A stretch of 5,528 nucleotides of DNA from Alphaproteobacteria bacterium. GTDB lineage: Bacteria; Pseudomonadota; Alphaproteobacteria; Sphingomonadales; Sphingomonadaceae. Shown in pieces: positions 1-5,082 of the stretch (position 1 is the stretch's first letter; each line of letters starts with the position of its first letter). The stretch lies in contig JAQGLH010000337.1 of assembly GCA_028293005.1 (NCBI GenBank), positions 1 through 5,528 of the forward strand, written 5' to 3'. The notes beneath the pieces are model-generated. The model saw only the letters and a list, made by a program, of their open reading frames with translations. It did no database searches and was not told the origin of the DNA. The translations under genes were made by a program, and so were the position numbers.

Positions 1-33
1 CGCACCCGGTAGCTGCGCGACGCCAACTAGCGT
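1..33 (+). other. Upstream kinase reading frame interrupted by two TAG stops
   Basis: In the same frame as the downstream histidine kinase this stretch reads R-T-R-stop-L-R-D-A-N-stop-R. The stops are TAG at 10-12 and 28-30. The residues around them look like the charged coiled-coil that commonly links a PAS domain to a HisKA domain (the 'RTRELRDANER' style), and both stops would become Glu (GAG) with a single T to G change. The other two frames give no comparable linker. This may be the decayed end of a longer sensor kinase, a sequencing or contig-edge error, or simply non-coding DNA. Only 11 codons are visible, so the case is suggestive rather than firm. Confidence 0.4.
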
Positions 34-1263
34 GTGCTGTCCGAGGCTGCCGAACGCGCGGCGTCCGATGCGCAGCTCCTCCAATTCCAGAAGATGGAGG
101 CGGTGGGGCAGCTCACCGGCGGTATCGCGCATGATTTCAACAATATGCTCGCGGTCGTGGTCGGCGGCCTCGACCTGGCGAAGCGCAAGCTGCGCGCGCC
201 GAAGCGGGAGCTCGAATTGCATCTCGACAACGCGATGGAGGGAGCTATTCGGGCAGCGGCGCTGACCCGCCGCCTGCTCGCCTTCGCCCGGTCCGAACCG
301 CTGCTGCCGGAAGGCGTGGCGCCGGCCGAGCTGATCGAAAGCATGCTCGACCTCGTCGACCGTTCGATCGGGGAGCGGATCAGCGTCCGCACGCACTTCA
401 CCGAAGAACCGTGGCACGTGTGGGTCGATGCGCATCAGCTCGAGAATTCGATGCTCAACCTGGCCGTGAATGCACGTGACGCGATGGAGGGCGAGGGGCA
501 GCTCGATATTGCGATCGACAACGTCAGCCTGGGCGACCAGCAAGCGGGCAACTTGCCGGCAGGGGATTATGTCCGGATCAGCGTAACCGACGATGGCATC
601 GGCATTGCGCCCGAGCATCTCGACCGCGTGTTCGAGCCCTTCTTCACGACCAAGCCGGTCGGCAAGGGCACCGGCCTCGGGCTCAGCCAGATCTTCGGCT
701 TCGCGCGCCAATCGGGCGGTGACGTCACGATCGCTTCGACGCAGAATGTCGGCACGACCGTTTCGATCTATCTGCCGCGCTCGGCGCAAGCTGCGCGGCA
801 GCACGCGGAGCGCGCCGCGCAGATCAGCGCCCAGCAAGCGGAGCCCGCGCCGGTCGGAACCGGCAGCTCGATCCTGGTGGTGGAGGATGACCCGCGCGTC
901 AGCCGGGCGACGGTCGGCTCGCTCGAGGAGCTGGGTTATGTGCCGATCGGCTGCGCCAGCGGCAACGAAGCGCTCGAGATTTTGGCCGCTAACGATCGCA
1001 TCGATCTGATCATCACCGATGTGATGATGCCCGAGATGAGCGGGCCGGAGCTCGTTCGCCTCGTGGCGAGCCGATATCCGCGCATCGCCGTGCTGTTCGT
1101 CACCGGCTATGCCGGTGAAGCGAGCGATCGCGAGGATCTGAGCGGCTACGACATCTTGCGCAAGCCGTTCACCGTCTCCGCGCTTGCCGTAGCGGTATCG
1201 GCCGCGCTCGCGAAGCAGCTCAGCGAATTGCCCCGCGGCTCAACAAGCGAGGCAGCAGAGTAA
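34..1263 (+). CDS. Hybrid sensor histidine kinase/receiver, catalytic part (N-terminus missing or broken)
   Basis: This is a cytoplasmic two-component protein that should autophosphorylate on His and pass phosphate to its own receiver. Counting from GTG at 34 (409 residues), the HisKA domain spans about 20-85 with phospho-acceptor His33 in 'GGIAHDFNN'. The HATPase domain spans about 135-248, with N box 'LNLAVNARDAM' (Asn146), G1 'DDGIG' (186-190), F box 'FEPFFTTK' (200-207) and G2 'GKGTGLGLS' (210-218). An Ala/Gln-rich linker follows, then a receiver at about 278-392 with Glu284/Asp285/Asp286, phospho-acceptor Asp329, Thr357 and Lys377. All key catalytic residues are present. There is no membrane segment or sensor domain, and no ribosome binding site precedes GTG 34. 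Met at 94-96 is another possible start but would trim the HisKA helix. Proteins of this type usually carry PAS or other sensor domains upstream, so I think this is the 3' part of a longer gene. It ends in TAA and overlaps the opposing gene by 44 bp. The signal and target are unknown. Confidence 0.88.
   Translation: MLSEAAERAASDAQLLQFQKMEAVGQLTGGIAHDFNNMLAVVVGGLDLAKRKLRAPKRELELHLDNAMEGAIRAAALTRRLLAFARSEPLLPEGVAPAELIESMLDLVDRSIGERISVRTHFTEEPWHVWVDAHQLENSMLNLAVNARDAMEGEGQLDIAIDNVSLGDQQAGNLPAGDYVRISVTDDGIGIAPEHLDRVFEPFFTTKPVGKGTGLGLSQIFGFARQSGGDVTIASTQNVGTTVSIYLPRSAQAARQHAERAAQISAQQAEPAPVGTGSSILVVEDDPRVSRATVGSLEELGYVPIGCASGNEALEILAANDRIDLIITDVMMPEMSGPELVRLVASRYPRIAVLFVTGYAGEASDREDLSGYDILRKPFTVSALAVAVSAALAKQLSELPRGSTSEAAE
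1220..1263. other. Tail-to-tail overlap of two convergent genes (44 bp)
   Basis: The histidine kinase stop (TAA at 1261-1263, plus strand) lies beyond the stop of the opposing nucleotidyltransferase (TGA, complement of 1220-1222). The last 13 residues of one protein and the last 14 of the other are therefore encoded on opposite strands of the same DNA. The kinase side is an apparently unstructured Ser/Glu tail after the receiver. The other side encodes a hydrophobic/basic C-terminus ending 'LLSRGAIR'. No intergenic space is left for a conventional terminator of either gene. Confidence 0.85.
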
Positions 1264-2122
1264 GCGCGCCGAGCAGCGGCCAACGCCGCTGCCAGGGGGC
1301 AATGGCGATGTCCGTCCCCGCATGGCGGTTTATCTTCCAGGCGAGATAATCGATGCCTCCCGCGAAGGTGAAGCTCGCCTTGGCGAGGCGCAGCACCGAC
1401 AGCACCTTGCCCTTGCGCTGCATCCGCCGCCAGTTCTTCGCCGCCCTCGCCCGCACCTTCGCGTCCGACGCTCCGTTACCGGTGCCCGGCTCGAAGCCCG
1501 CAGCGGCGGCAAGGCGGCGATAACGGTCCGGATCGGCAGCAACGACACTGTCCGACCGCGAGGATCGTTCGGCACGCAGTTCCGCGCCGTAGGTCAAAGC
1601 GAAACCCTTCCGCCAGATCGCAAGCGGATCGGATGCTTGATCGTCGGTCATCGTCGCGCGCGTCAGCGCGAGCAAAGTAAGCGGCGCCTGCGCCGCCGCG
1701 GCGACGGCTGTCGCGCGTGCCTCTTCGTCGCGCGCCCAGGCGAGGCGCGCGGGCTGCGCGAAACGCGCATACACCGAGACGCTGCGCGCCGCGGCGCTGC
1801 ATTCGCGAGCGAAATCGTCTTCGCTCAGCACCGCATATTTGGCGCGGAGACCGCCTTTGGCGAACGGAAAGACGTTGGGCGGAATGAGCCGGTTCGCGGC
1901 GGCGAGCCATTTGCTTGCATAGGCGGACCGGTAATCCGAAACGATCAGATAGAAATCGAGCATCAATCCATCGAGCTGACGCTCGCGAAGGCACGACCCA
2001 TAGAAAAGCACGGCGCGGGCCGCTCCCCGATATTCCGCCGCAATCGCCTCGGCCATTTCCGCGACGCGCGGATCGACCGGCTCGATCAATTCCGCCCTAA
2101 TGATCTCCCTGTTCCCGGACAT
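1220..2122 (-). CDS. Tam41-like nucleotidyltransferase (possible phosphatidate cytidylyltransferase)
   Basis: This 300-residue protein has a nucleotidyltransferase-type N-terminal half. 'FYGSCLR' (40-46) is followed by 'LDFYLIVSDYRSAY' (55-68), 'NRLIPPNVF' (77-85) and 'AKYAVLSEDDF' (94-104). This order (YGS, then an acidic strand, then a Lys-Tyr strand followed by 'S-x-x-D') resembles Tam41, the peripheral CDP-diacylglycerol synthase of mitochondria, which makes CDP-diacylglycerol from phosphatidate and CTP. I infer the same reaction here, but the substrate could differ. The C-terminal half is helical, with a basic stretch at 223-250 and a conserved-looking end 'PWQRRWPLL...LLSRGAIR' that may sit at the membrane. 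There is no transmembrane helix, unlike CdsA. ATG at 2122 is the first sensible start, with only a weak purine-rich site upstream. It lies 107 bp after the lipid kinase on the same strand, which would supply the lipid phosphate. It overlaps the convergent histidine kinase at its 3' end. The family call is by eye; a generic nucleotidyltransferase-fold protein is the alternative. Confidence 0.75.
   Translation of the reverse strand: MSGNREIIRAELIEPVDPRVAEMAEAIAAEYRGAARAVLFYGSCLRERQLDGLMLDFYLIVSDYRSAYASKWLAAANRLIPPNVFPFAKGGLRAKYAVLSEDDFARECSAAARSVSVYARFAQPARLAWARDEEARATAVAAAAQAPLTLLALTRATMTDDQASDPLAIWRKGFALTYGAELRAERSSRSDSVVAADPDRYRRLAAAAGFEPGTGNGASDAKVRARAAKNWRRMQRKGKVLSVLRLAKASFTFAGGIDYLAWKINRHAGTDIAIAPWQRRWPLLGALTLLPRLLSRGAIR
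1273..1292 (+). terminator. Perfect 8-bp hairpin after the histidine kinase stop (terminator-like, no T tract)
   Basis: The arms 1273-1280 (GCAGCGGC) and 1285-1292 (GCCGCTGC) are exact reverse complements around a CAAC loop, starting 10 nt after the kinase TAA. The position suits a transcription terminator or 3' end protector for the plus-strand transcript. No run of T follows, so an intrinsic terminator of the classic kind is not supported. The same bases code for the 'WQRRWPL' region of the opposing protein, and chance inverted repeats are common at this GC content. Confidence 0.3.
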
Positions 2123-2229
2123 GACGTGTACCGACCCATCTTTTGCCGAGCAGCAAGGTGTCGGCCCGCGGCGTGCCGAGCCGGCGCGCGAACACGCGGC
2201 TTTACCGCCAACCGCCCGAGCCGGCTCGT
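2123..2229. repeat. Repeat- and palindrome-rich gap between lipid kinase and Tam41-like gene
   Basis: The 107-bp gap holds a 10-bp direct repeat CCGAGCCGGC (2176-2185 and 2216-2225). The second copy sits inside a perfect 12-bp palindrome CGAGCCGGCTCG (2217-2228), 1 nt past the kinase stop codon. As a result 2177-2185 can also pair with 2220-2228 as a 9-bp stem around a 34-nt GC-rich loop. On the minus transcript this lies just after the kinase stop and about 55-105 nt before the next start. It could be a weak terminator, a processing site or an attenuator. There is no T tract and no clear promoter, so its role is open. Confidence 0.35.
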
Positions 2230-3201
2230 TTAGGCTGCTAGGCGCAGGAAAGGAACCGGCGCGGTGGGCGTGAGGACAATCGGCCTGCCGGCGCTCGTCT
2301 CGAACAACTCGCCGTCGAGGATGACATTGCTGTGCTCGCCCTCGATGCGGATCTCGTCGCCGCGCTGGAGGTGGACGCCCGACATCCGATATTGGCCGAG
2401 TCTTCCGAACAGCGCGGCGAACAGCGCGCGAAGCAGCGCAAGCGGCCGACGCTCGATCACCATCATCTGGAGCGCGCCGACCGGGCCGGCCACCATCGGC
2501 AGATGGCCATTGAGCAGCAGCCGCTGCAGCGTCGTCACCATCATGAAGGCGAAGCGGCCTTGAATCTGGCCCTGCCGGATCACCGAGATCTTGATGTGCT
2601 TCGGCCGTGGCGGAAGGAAGGCCGCGCGCAGCCCGAACAGAATCGTCAACAAGACCGCGATCGCGGTCAGCAAATGGCTGAAGCCATTGGAAAGCCCGAG
2701 CGGATAGATTTTGTGGCGGCAGAAGAGGATCGTGTCGGCGAGCCCCGCTCCGCCGAGGAACATGCCGAGCACCGGCTTTTGCGCGGATCCGTCGGTCAGC
2801 GCGATCAAGGCGCGCGAGACGATATGCGGCATCATGTCGGTCCGGACGAGCTCAAGCACCCGCTCGAGCGCGACGATCGGGTCGCCGCCGGCACCGAGGT
2901 CGAGGGCGATGAGGTTGGTCTTGCCGTTCGGAAGCACGGCGACCGGCGGAATGTTCTCGCCGAAATGCCCGCCGTGGTAGAGCTCGGTCAGCGCCGCCTG
3001 AACCGTGCCGTCGCCGCCGTTGATCACGAGCACCGAGGGATGCACCATCGCGATCGTTCTGAGCGCGGTCTCGATCTGATCGACATGCTCCACCTCATAG
3101 TGGAAGATGTCCTTATGCTCGGCGCAAAAGCTCCTCACCCGCGGCAGCAGCGATCTGTTCCCTGACGATCTCGGGTTGGAGAGGAGCGCGATGCGTGCCA
3201 T
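2230..3201 (-). CDS. Diacylglycerol/sphingoid-type lipid kinase (DAGK catalytic family)
   Basis: This 323-residue protein of the DAGK/LCB5/YegS fold should transfer phosphate from ATP to a lipid hydroxyl at the inner membrane. The evidence is an N-terminal 'ALLSNPRSSGN' (5-15), the nucleotide-binding 'NGGDGTVQ' (61-68), 'LPNGKTNLIALDLG' (90-103) in the place of the usual LPxGTxND loop, and 'ILDGELF' (294-300), the C-terminal acidic motif of the family. Length is normal for the family. Residues about 174-197 form a hydrophobic segment ('LLTAIAVLLTILFG') that could dip into or span the membrane, which is unusual for soluble YegS-like kinases. The start is ATG at 3201, 3 nt after the stop of the DUF2141 gene and with no clear ribosome site of its own, so translational coupling is likely. 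The lipid is not decidable from sequence: diacylglycerol is the default, while ceramide is a real alternative because sphingomonads make sphingolipids and Caulobacter has a ceramide kinase (CpgB) of related type. Confidence 0.85.
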   Translation of the reverse strand: MARIALLSNPRSSGNRSLLPRVRSFCAEHKDIFHYEVEHVDQIETALRTIAMVHPSVLVINGGDGTVQAALTELYHGGHFGENIPPVAVLPNGKTNLIALDLGAGGDPIVALERVLELVRTDMMPHIVSRALIALTDGSAQKPVLGMFLGGAGLADTILFCRHKIYPLGLSNGFSHLLTAIAVLLTILFGLRAAFLPPRPKHIKISVIRQGQIQGRFAFMMVTTLQRLLLNGHLPMVAGPVGALQMMVIERRPLALLRALFAALFGRLGQYRMSGVHLQRGDEIRIEGEHSNVILDGELFETSAGRPIVLTPTAPVPFLRLAA

Positions 3202-3204
3202 CGA

Positions 3205-3708
3205 TCAGCCGCGACCGACCGGGCCGATGGACAGGCCTTTGCGGTAATTCAGCACCACGCCGATCGAGCGGACGCCCGAACCGACCGGAAACGCAACCTG
3301 CTGATAACTCGGCTTGTAGCGCAGGATGCTCAGCTTCGGATTGCGCGAAAAGCCGCCGCCGTCGTTCCAGTCGGAGCCATTGTCCTTGGTGTCGTGACGG
3401 ACCGCGATCGCATAATCCCCCGGCTTGGGCACCGCGACGCAGACACGCATCGGGCCAGGCCCCTTCACCGGCAGATCGATGCGGCGCAGCCACTTGCCCT
3501 TGCTGAGAAAGGTCGAATTGGCGGGATAGAGCTGCACGCGCACCTCGCCTGCCGGGACCTTGAAGCCCGAAATGGTAACCAGGACCGCGGGGCGGCCGGT
3601 TTCCGCCTGGCACAATGCCGCATCCGGCCCGAGCGCGGCTTCCGCGCCCTCGGCGGGCGCGACAAAGGCCAGCGCCATCCCAGCGATTGTTACCAACAGT
3701 TTCAACAT
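3205..3708 (-). CDS. DUF2141 family secreted protein
   Basis: This 167-residue protein has a signal peptide at about 1-22 (Lys3, then 'LLVTIAGMALAFVAPA', cleavage near 'EGA-EA'), so the mature part should be periplasmic or outer-membrane facing. The core is a beta-rich domain with the DUF2141 hallmark 'AVRHDTKDNGSDWNDGGGFSRNP' region (102-124; the usual family form is HD-x-N-x-N-G...GFS). Cys33 and Cys90 could form a disulfide. DUF2141 has no established function that I know of. The start at 3708 was chosen over the longer reading from 3864 because it begins at the signal peptide and has a good GGAG 10 nt upstream. It is the first gene of the minus-strand set, separated by 3 nt from the lipid kinase, and is divergent from lptF. 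Context suggests an envelope role. Confidence 0.85.
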   Translation of the reverse strand: MLKLLVTIAGMALAFVAPAEGAEAALGPDAALCQAETGRPAVLVTISGFKVPAGEVRVQLYPANSTFLSKGKWLRRIDLPVKGPGPMRVCVAVPKPGDYAIAVRHDTKDNGSDWNDGGGFSRNPKLSILRYKPSYQQVAFPVGSGVRSIGVVLNYRKGLSIGPVGRG

Positions 3709-3718
3709 GACCGATATG

Positions 3719-3722
3719 CTCC
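3719..3722 (-). promoter_or_regulatory. Ribosome binding site of the DUF2141 gene
   Basis: On the minus strand GGAG is followed by 10 nt and then ATG at 3708. It is the clearest Shine-Dalgarno site in the window and decides the start in favour of the signal-peptide Met over upstream in-frame Met codons. Confidence 0.7.
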
Positions 3723-3726
3723 AGGA

Positions 3727-3756
3727 AGCTATAGCTATGCCCGCAAAGGGCATGGC
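3727..3756 (-). repeat. Palindrome and inverted repeat in the DUF2141 leader
   Basis: AGCTATAGCT (3727-3736) is a perfect 10-bp palindrome. It abuts and shares bases with an inverted repeat: ATGCCC (3737-3742), loop GCAAA (3743-3747), GGGCAT (3748-3753). On the plus strand the stem extends to 9 bp (3734-3742 with 3748-3756) through one G-U pair; on the minus strand that pair is an A-C mismatch. It ends a few bases upstream of the DUF2141 ribosome site, a position suited to an operator or a leader structure that affects translation. There is no T tract, so it is not an intrinsic terminator. Confidence 0.4.
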
Positions 3757-3833
3757 CGGCGTTCTCAAGCCCCCATGTATTTCCCAGATCGAATATTGTT
3801 GCGGCCAAAATGTGGTGATGGGGCGACCAAAAG

Positions 3834-3854
3834 TTGAGTATCGGCACGCGATGA
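3834..3854 (+). other. Possible six-codon leader ORF overlapping the lptF start (ATGA)
   Basis: TTG at 3834 opens a frame of six codons (Leu/Met-Ser-Ile-Gly-Thr-Arg) that ends in TGA at 3852-3854. That stop overlaps the lptF ATG at 3851 as ATGA, the classic geometry for translational re-initiation. GGGG at 3820-3823 lies 10 nt upstream of the TTG. It is a direct by-product of the 17-bp duplication and may have no function. Confidence 0.2.
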
Positions 3855-3867
3855 GAATCGGCACGCA
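3834..3867 (+). repeat. 17-bp tandem duplication straddling the lptF start codon
   Basis: Unit 1 (3834-3850) and unit 2 (3851-3867) are directly adjacent and identical at 14 of 17 positions, including an uninterrupted 10-bp match ATCGGCACGC (3840-3849 and 3857-3866). The ATG of lptF is the first codon of unit 2, and the equivalent position of unit 1 is TTG. The simplest origin is slipped-strand duplication of the gene start. Confidence 0.8.
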
Positions 3868-5059
3868 AATCGACCGCTATCTGGCGAAGCTGATCGCGGT
3901 TCCGCTGATCGGGACGCTGACACTCGCCGCGATGCTGCTGCTTCTCGACAAGATGCTTCGGCTGTTCGATTTCGTCGTCAGCGAGGGCGGACCGGTCAAC
4001 GTCGTCTGGCAGATGCTTGCCAACATGATTCCCGAATATCTGTCGCTGGGCATTCCGATCGGGCTGATGCTCGGGATCCTGCTCGCCTTCCGTCGGCTCG
4101 CCTTGTCATCCGAGCTCGACACGTTGCGCGGGGTCGGCCTGAGCTACGCGCGGCTGCTCCGCGTCCCTTACGGTTACGCAATCGGGCTGATGCTGCTCAA
4201 TCTGGCTATCGTCGGCTTCGTCCAGCCTTACGCGCGCTACAAATATGAAGGATTGCGCTTCGAGCTTCGCTCCGGGGCGCTTGGCGCCTCGATCAAGGTC
4301 GGCGAGTTCACCAATCTCGGCAAGCGCATGACGTTGCGCATCGAGCGCAGCGACGACGAGGGCCGGCATCTGCACGGCGTGTTCGTGCGCGCCGAAAGCA
4401 ACGATGGCCGGACGCTGGCCGTGACCGCCGACCGGGGCGCGTTCCTCGCCACCGACGATCCGGACACGATCATCCTGCGGCTGACCAAAGGACGGCTGGT
4501 CCACGATTCCCCGCGGTATCGCGCGCCGCGCGTGCTGAGCTTCGAGAATCACGACCTGCCGATCAATCTTCCTGCAATCGAGGCCTTCCGCCGGCGCGGC
4601 GACGGCAATCAGGAACTGACCATACCGGAGCTGATCCGACTCGGCCGGGCACCGCACATCACCGAGACGCTGCGCGATCAGGCGCGCGCCAACTTCCATT
4701 TCCGAATGGTCGAAGTGGCGATGATGCTGTTGCTGCCGCTGCTTGCGGTCGCGCTGGCGGTGCCGCCGAAGCGAAGCTCTTCCAGCCTCGGCATCTTTGT
4801 CTCGATCGTGATGGTGGTGACCTATCACAAGATCAATCAATATGCCGAGCAGATGGGCGCGCAGGGCCGTATCGACCCGCTGATCGCATTATGGGGGCCG
4901 TTCCTGATGTTCGCGGCGCTGATCGTATGGATGTTCTGGGTGCTGGCGCGTCGCCCCGGCGGACAGCCCATCGGCGCGCTCGAGCGCGGCACCGCCAAAG
5001 TGGTCAAGGCGATCCTCAACATGTTGCGCTTCGGGCGCCGCACCGTGCGGACCGCATGA
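3851..5059 (+). CDS. lptF: LPS export ABC transporter permease LptF
   Basis: LptF is one of two membrane subunits of the LptB2FGC complex, which extracts lipopolysaccharide from the inner membrane and passes it to the periplasmic Lpt bridge. This 402-residue protein, slightly longer than usual, shows the full YjgP/YjgQ layout: amphipathic start 'IDRYLAKLI' (7-15), TM1 about 14-35, TM2 about 63-82 ending in the cytoplasmic coupling stretch 'FRRLALSSELDTLRGVGLS' (80-98), TM3 about 107-125, a periplasmic beta-jellyroll about 135-275, then TM4 about 285-304, TM5 about 311-328 and TM6 about 345-366, with a basic C-terminal tail. The start at 3851 was chosen because family members begin a few residues before 'RYL'; the same frame is open back to 3560 but that part is antisense to the DUF2141 gene. 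Shine-Dalgarno signal is weak. It forms an operon with lptG. Confidence 0.95.
   Translation: MRIGTQIDRYLAKLIAVPLIGTLTLAAMLLLLDKMLRLFDFVVSEGGPVNVVWQMLANMIPEYLSLGIPIGLMLGILLAFRRLALSSELDTLRGVGLSYARLLRVPYGYAIGLMLLNLAIVGFVQPYARYKYEGLRFELRSGALGASIKVGEFTNLGKRMTLRIERSDDEGRHLHGVFVRAESNDGRTLAVTADRGAFLATDDPDTIILRLTKGRLVHDSPRYRAPRVLSFENHDLPINLPAIEAFRRRGDGNQELTIPELIRLGRAPHITETLRDQARANFHFRMVEVAMMLLLPLLAVALAVPPKRSSSSLGIFVSIVMVVTYHKINQYAEQMGAQGRIDPLIALWGPFLMFAALIVWMFWVLARRPGGQPIGALERGTAKVVKAILNMLRFGRRTVRTA
5056..5059 (+). promoter_or_regulatory. ATGA junction between lptF and lptG frames
   Basis: The lptF stop TGA (5057-5059) overlaps an ATG at 5056 that is in frame with lptG, nine codons before the more homologous start at 5083. 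Either lptG starts here by stop-start re-initiation, or ribosomes ending lptF are positioned to start at 5083. No strong Shine-Dalgarno site precedes either codon. Confidence 0.45.
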
Positions 5060-5082
5060 TCCTCGGGCATGACCAGCGCGCG

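Larger units (their letters stand above)
3709..3850. promoter_or_regulatory. Divergent control region between DUF2141 operon and lptF
   Basis: Both transcription units start at opposite ends of these 142 bp, so promoters for each must lie here or inside the opposing gene. The centre is AT-richer than its surroundings (for example GAATATTGTT at 3791-3800). CCAAAA occurs at 3805-3810 and 3827-3832, 22 bp apart, on one face of the helix. I could not fit a convincing -35/-10 pair with 16-18 bp spacing on either strand. The region also holds a hairpin (3734-3756) and most of the first unit of a tandem duplication (3834-3867). Confidence 0.6.

Noticed and set aside
1322..2233. 303-codon plus-strand open frame opposite the Tam41-like gene
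   Set aside because: It is Arg-rich with no recognisable motif, and it lies antisense to a frame that has clear family motifs. Long shadow frames are common in high-GC DNA.
2332..3165. 277-codon plus-strand open frame opposite the lipid kinase
   Set aside because: His/Arg/Glu-rich low-information translation, antisense to a frame with the complete DAGK motif set.
3805..3832. CCAAAA repeated 22 bp apart upstream of lptF as an operator
   Set aside because: A six-base repeat alone is too short to claim a binding site. It is noted only in the description of the control region.
3560..3850. N-terminal extension of lptF by 97 codons
   Set aside because: The extension overlaps the DUF2141 gene and its control region on the other strand. 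It does not resemble the start of LptF, which normally begins just before the 'RYL' helix.
3709..3864. Longer DUF2141 reading from ATG at 3864
   Set aside because: It would put 52 unlike residues before a good signal peptide and would overlap the lptF start; the GGAG before 3708 supports the shorter protein.
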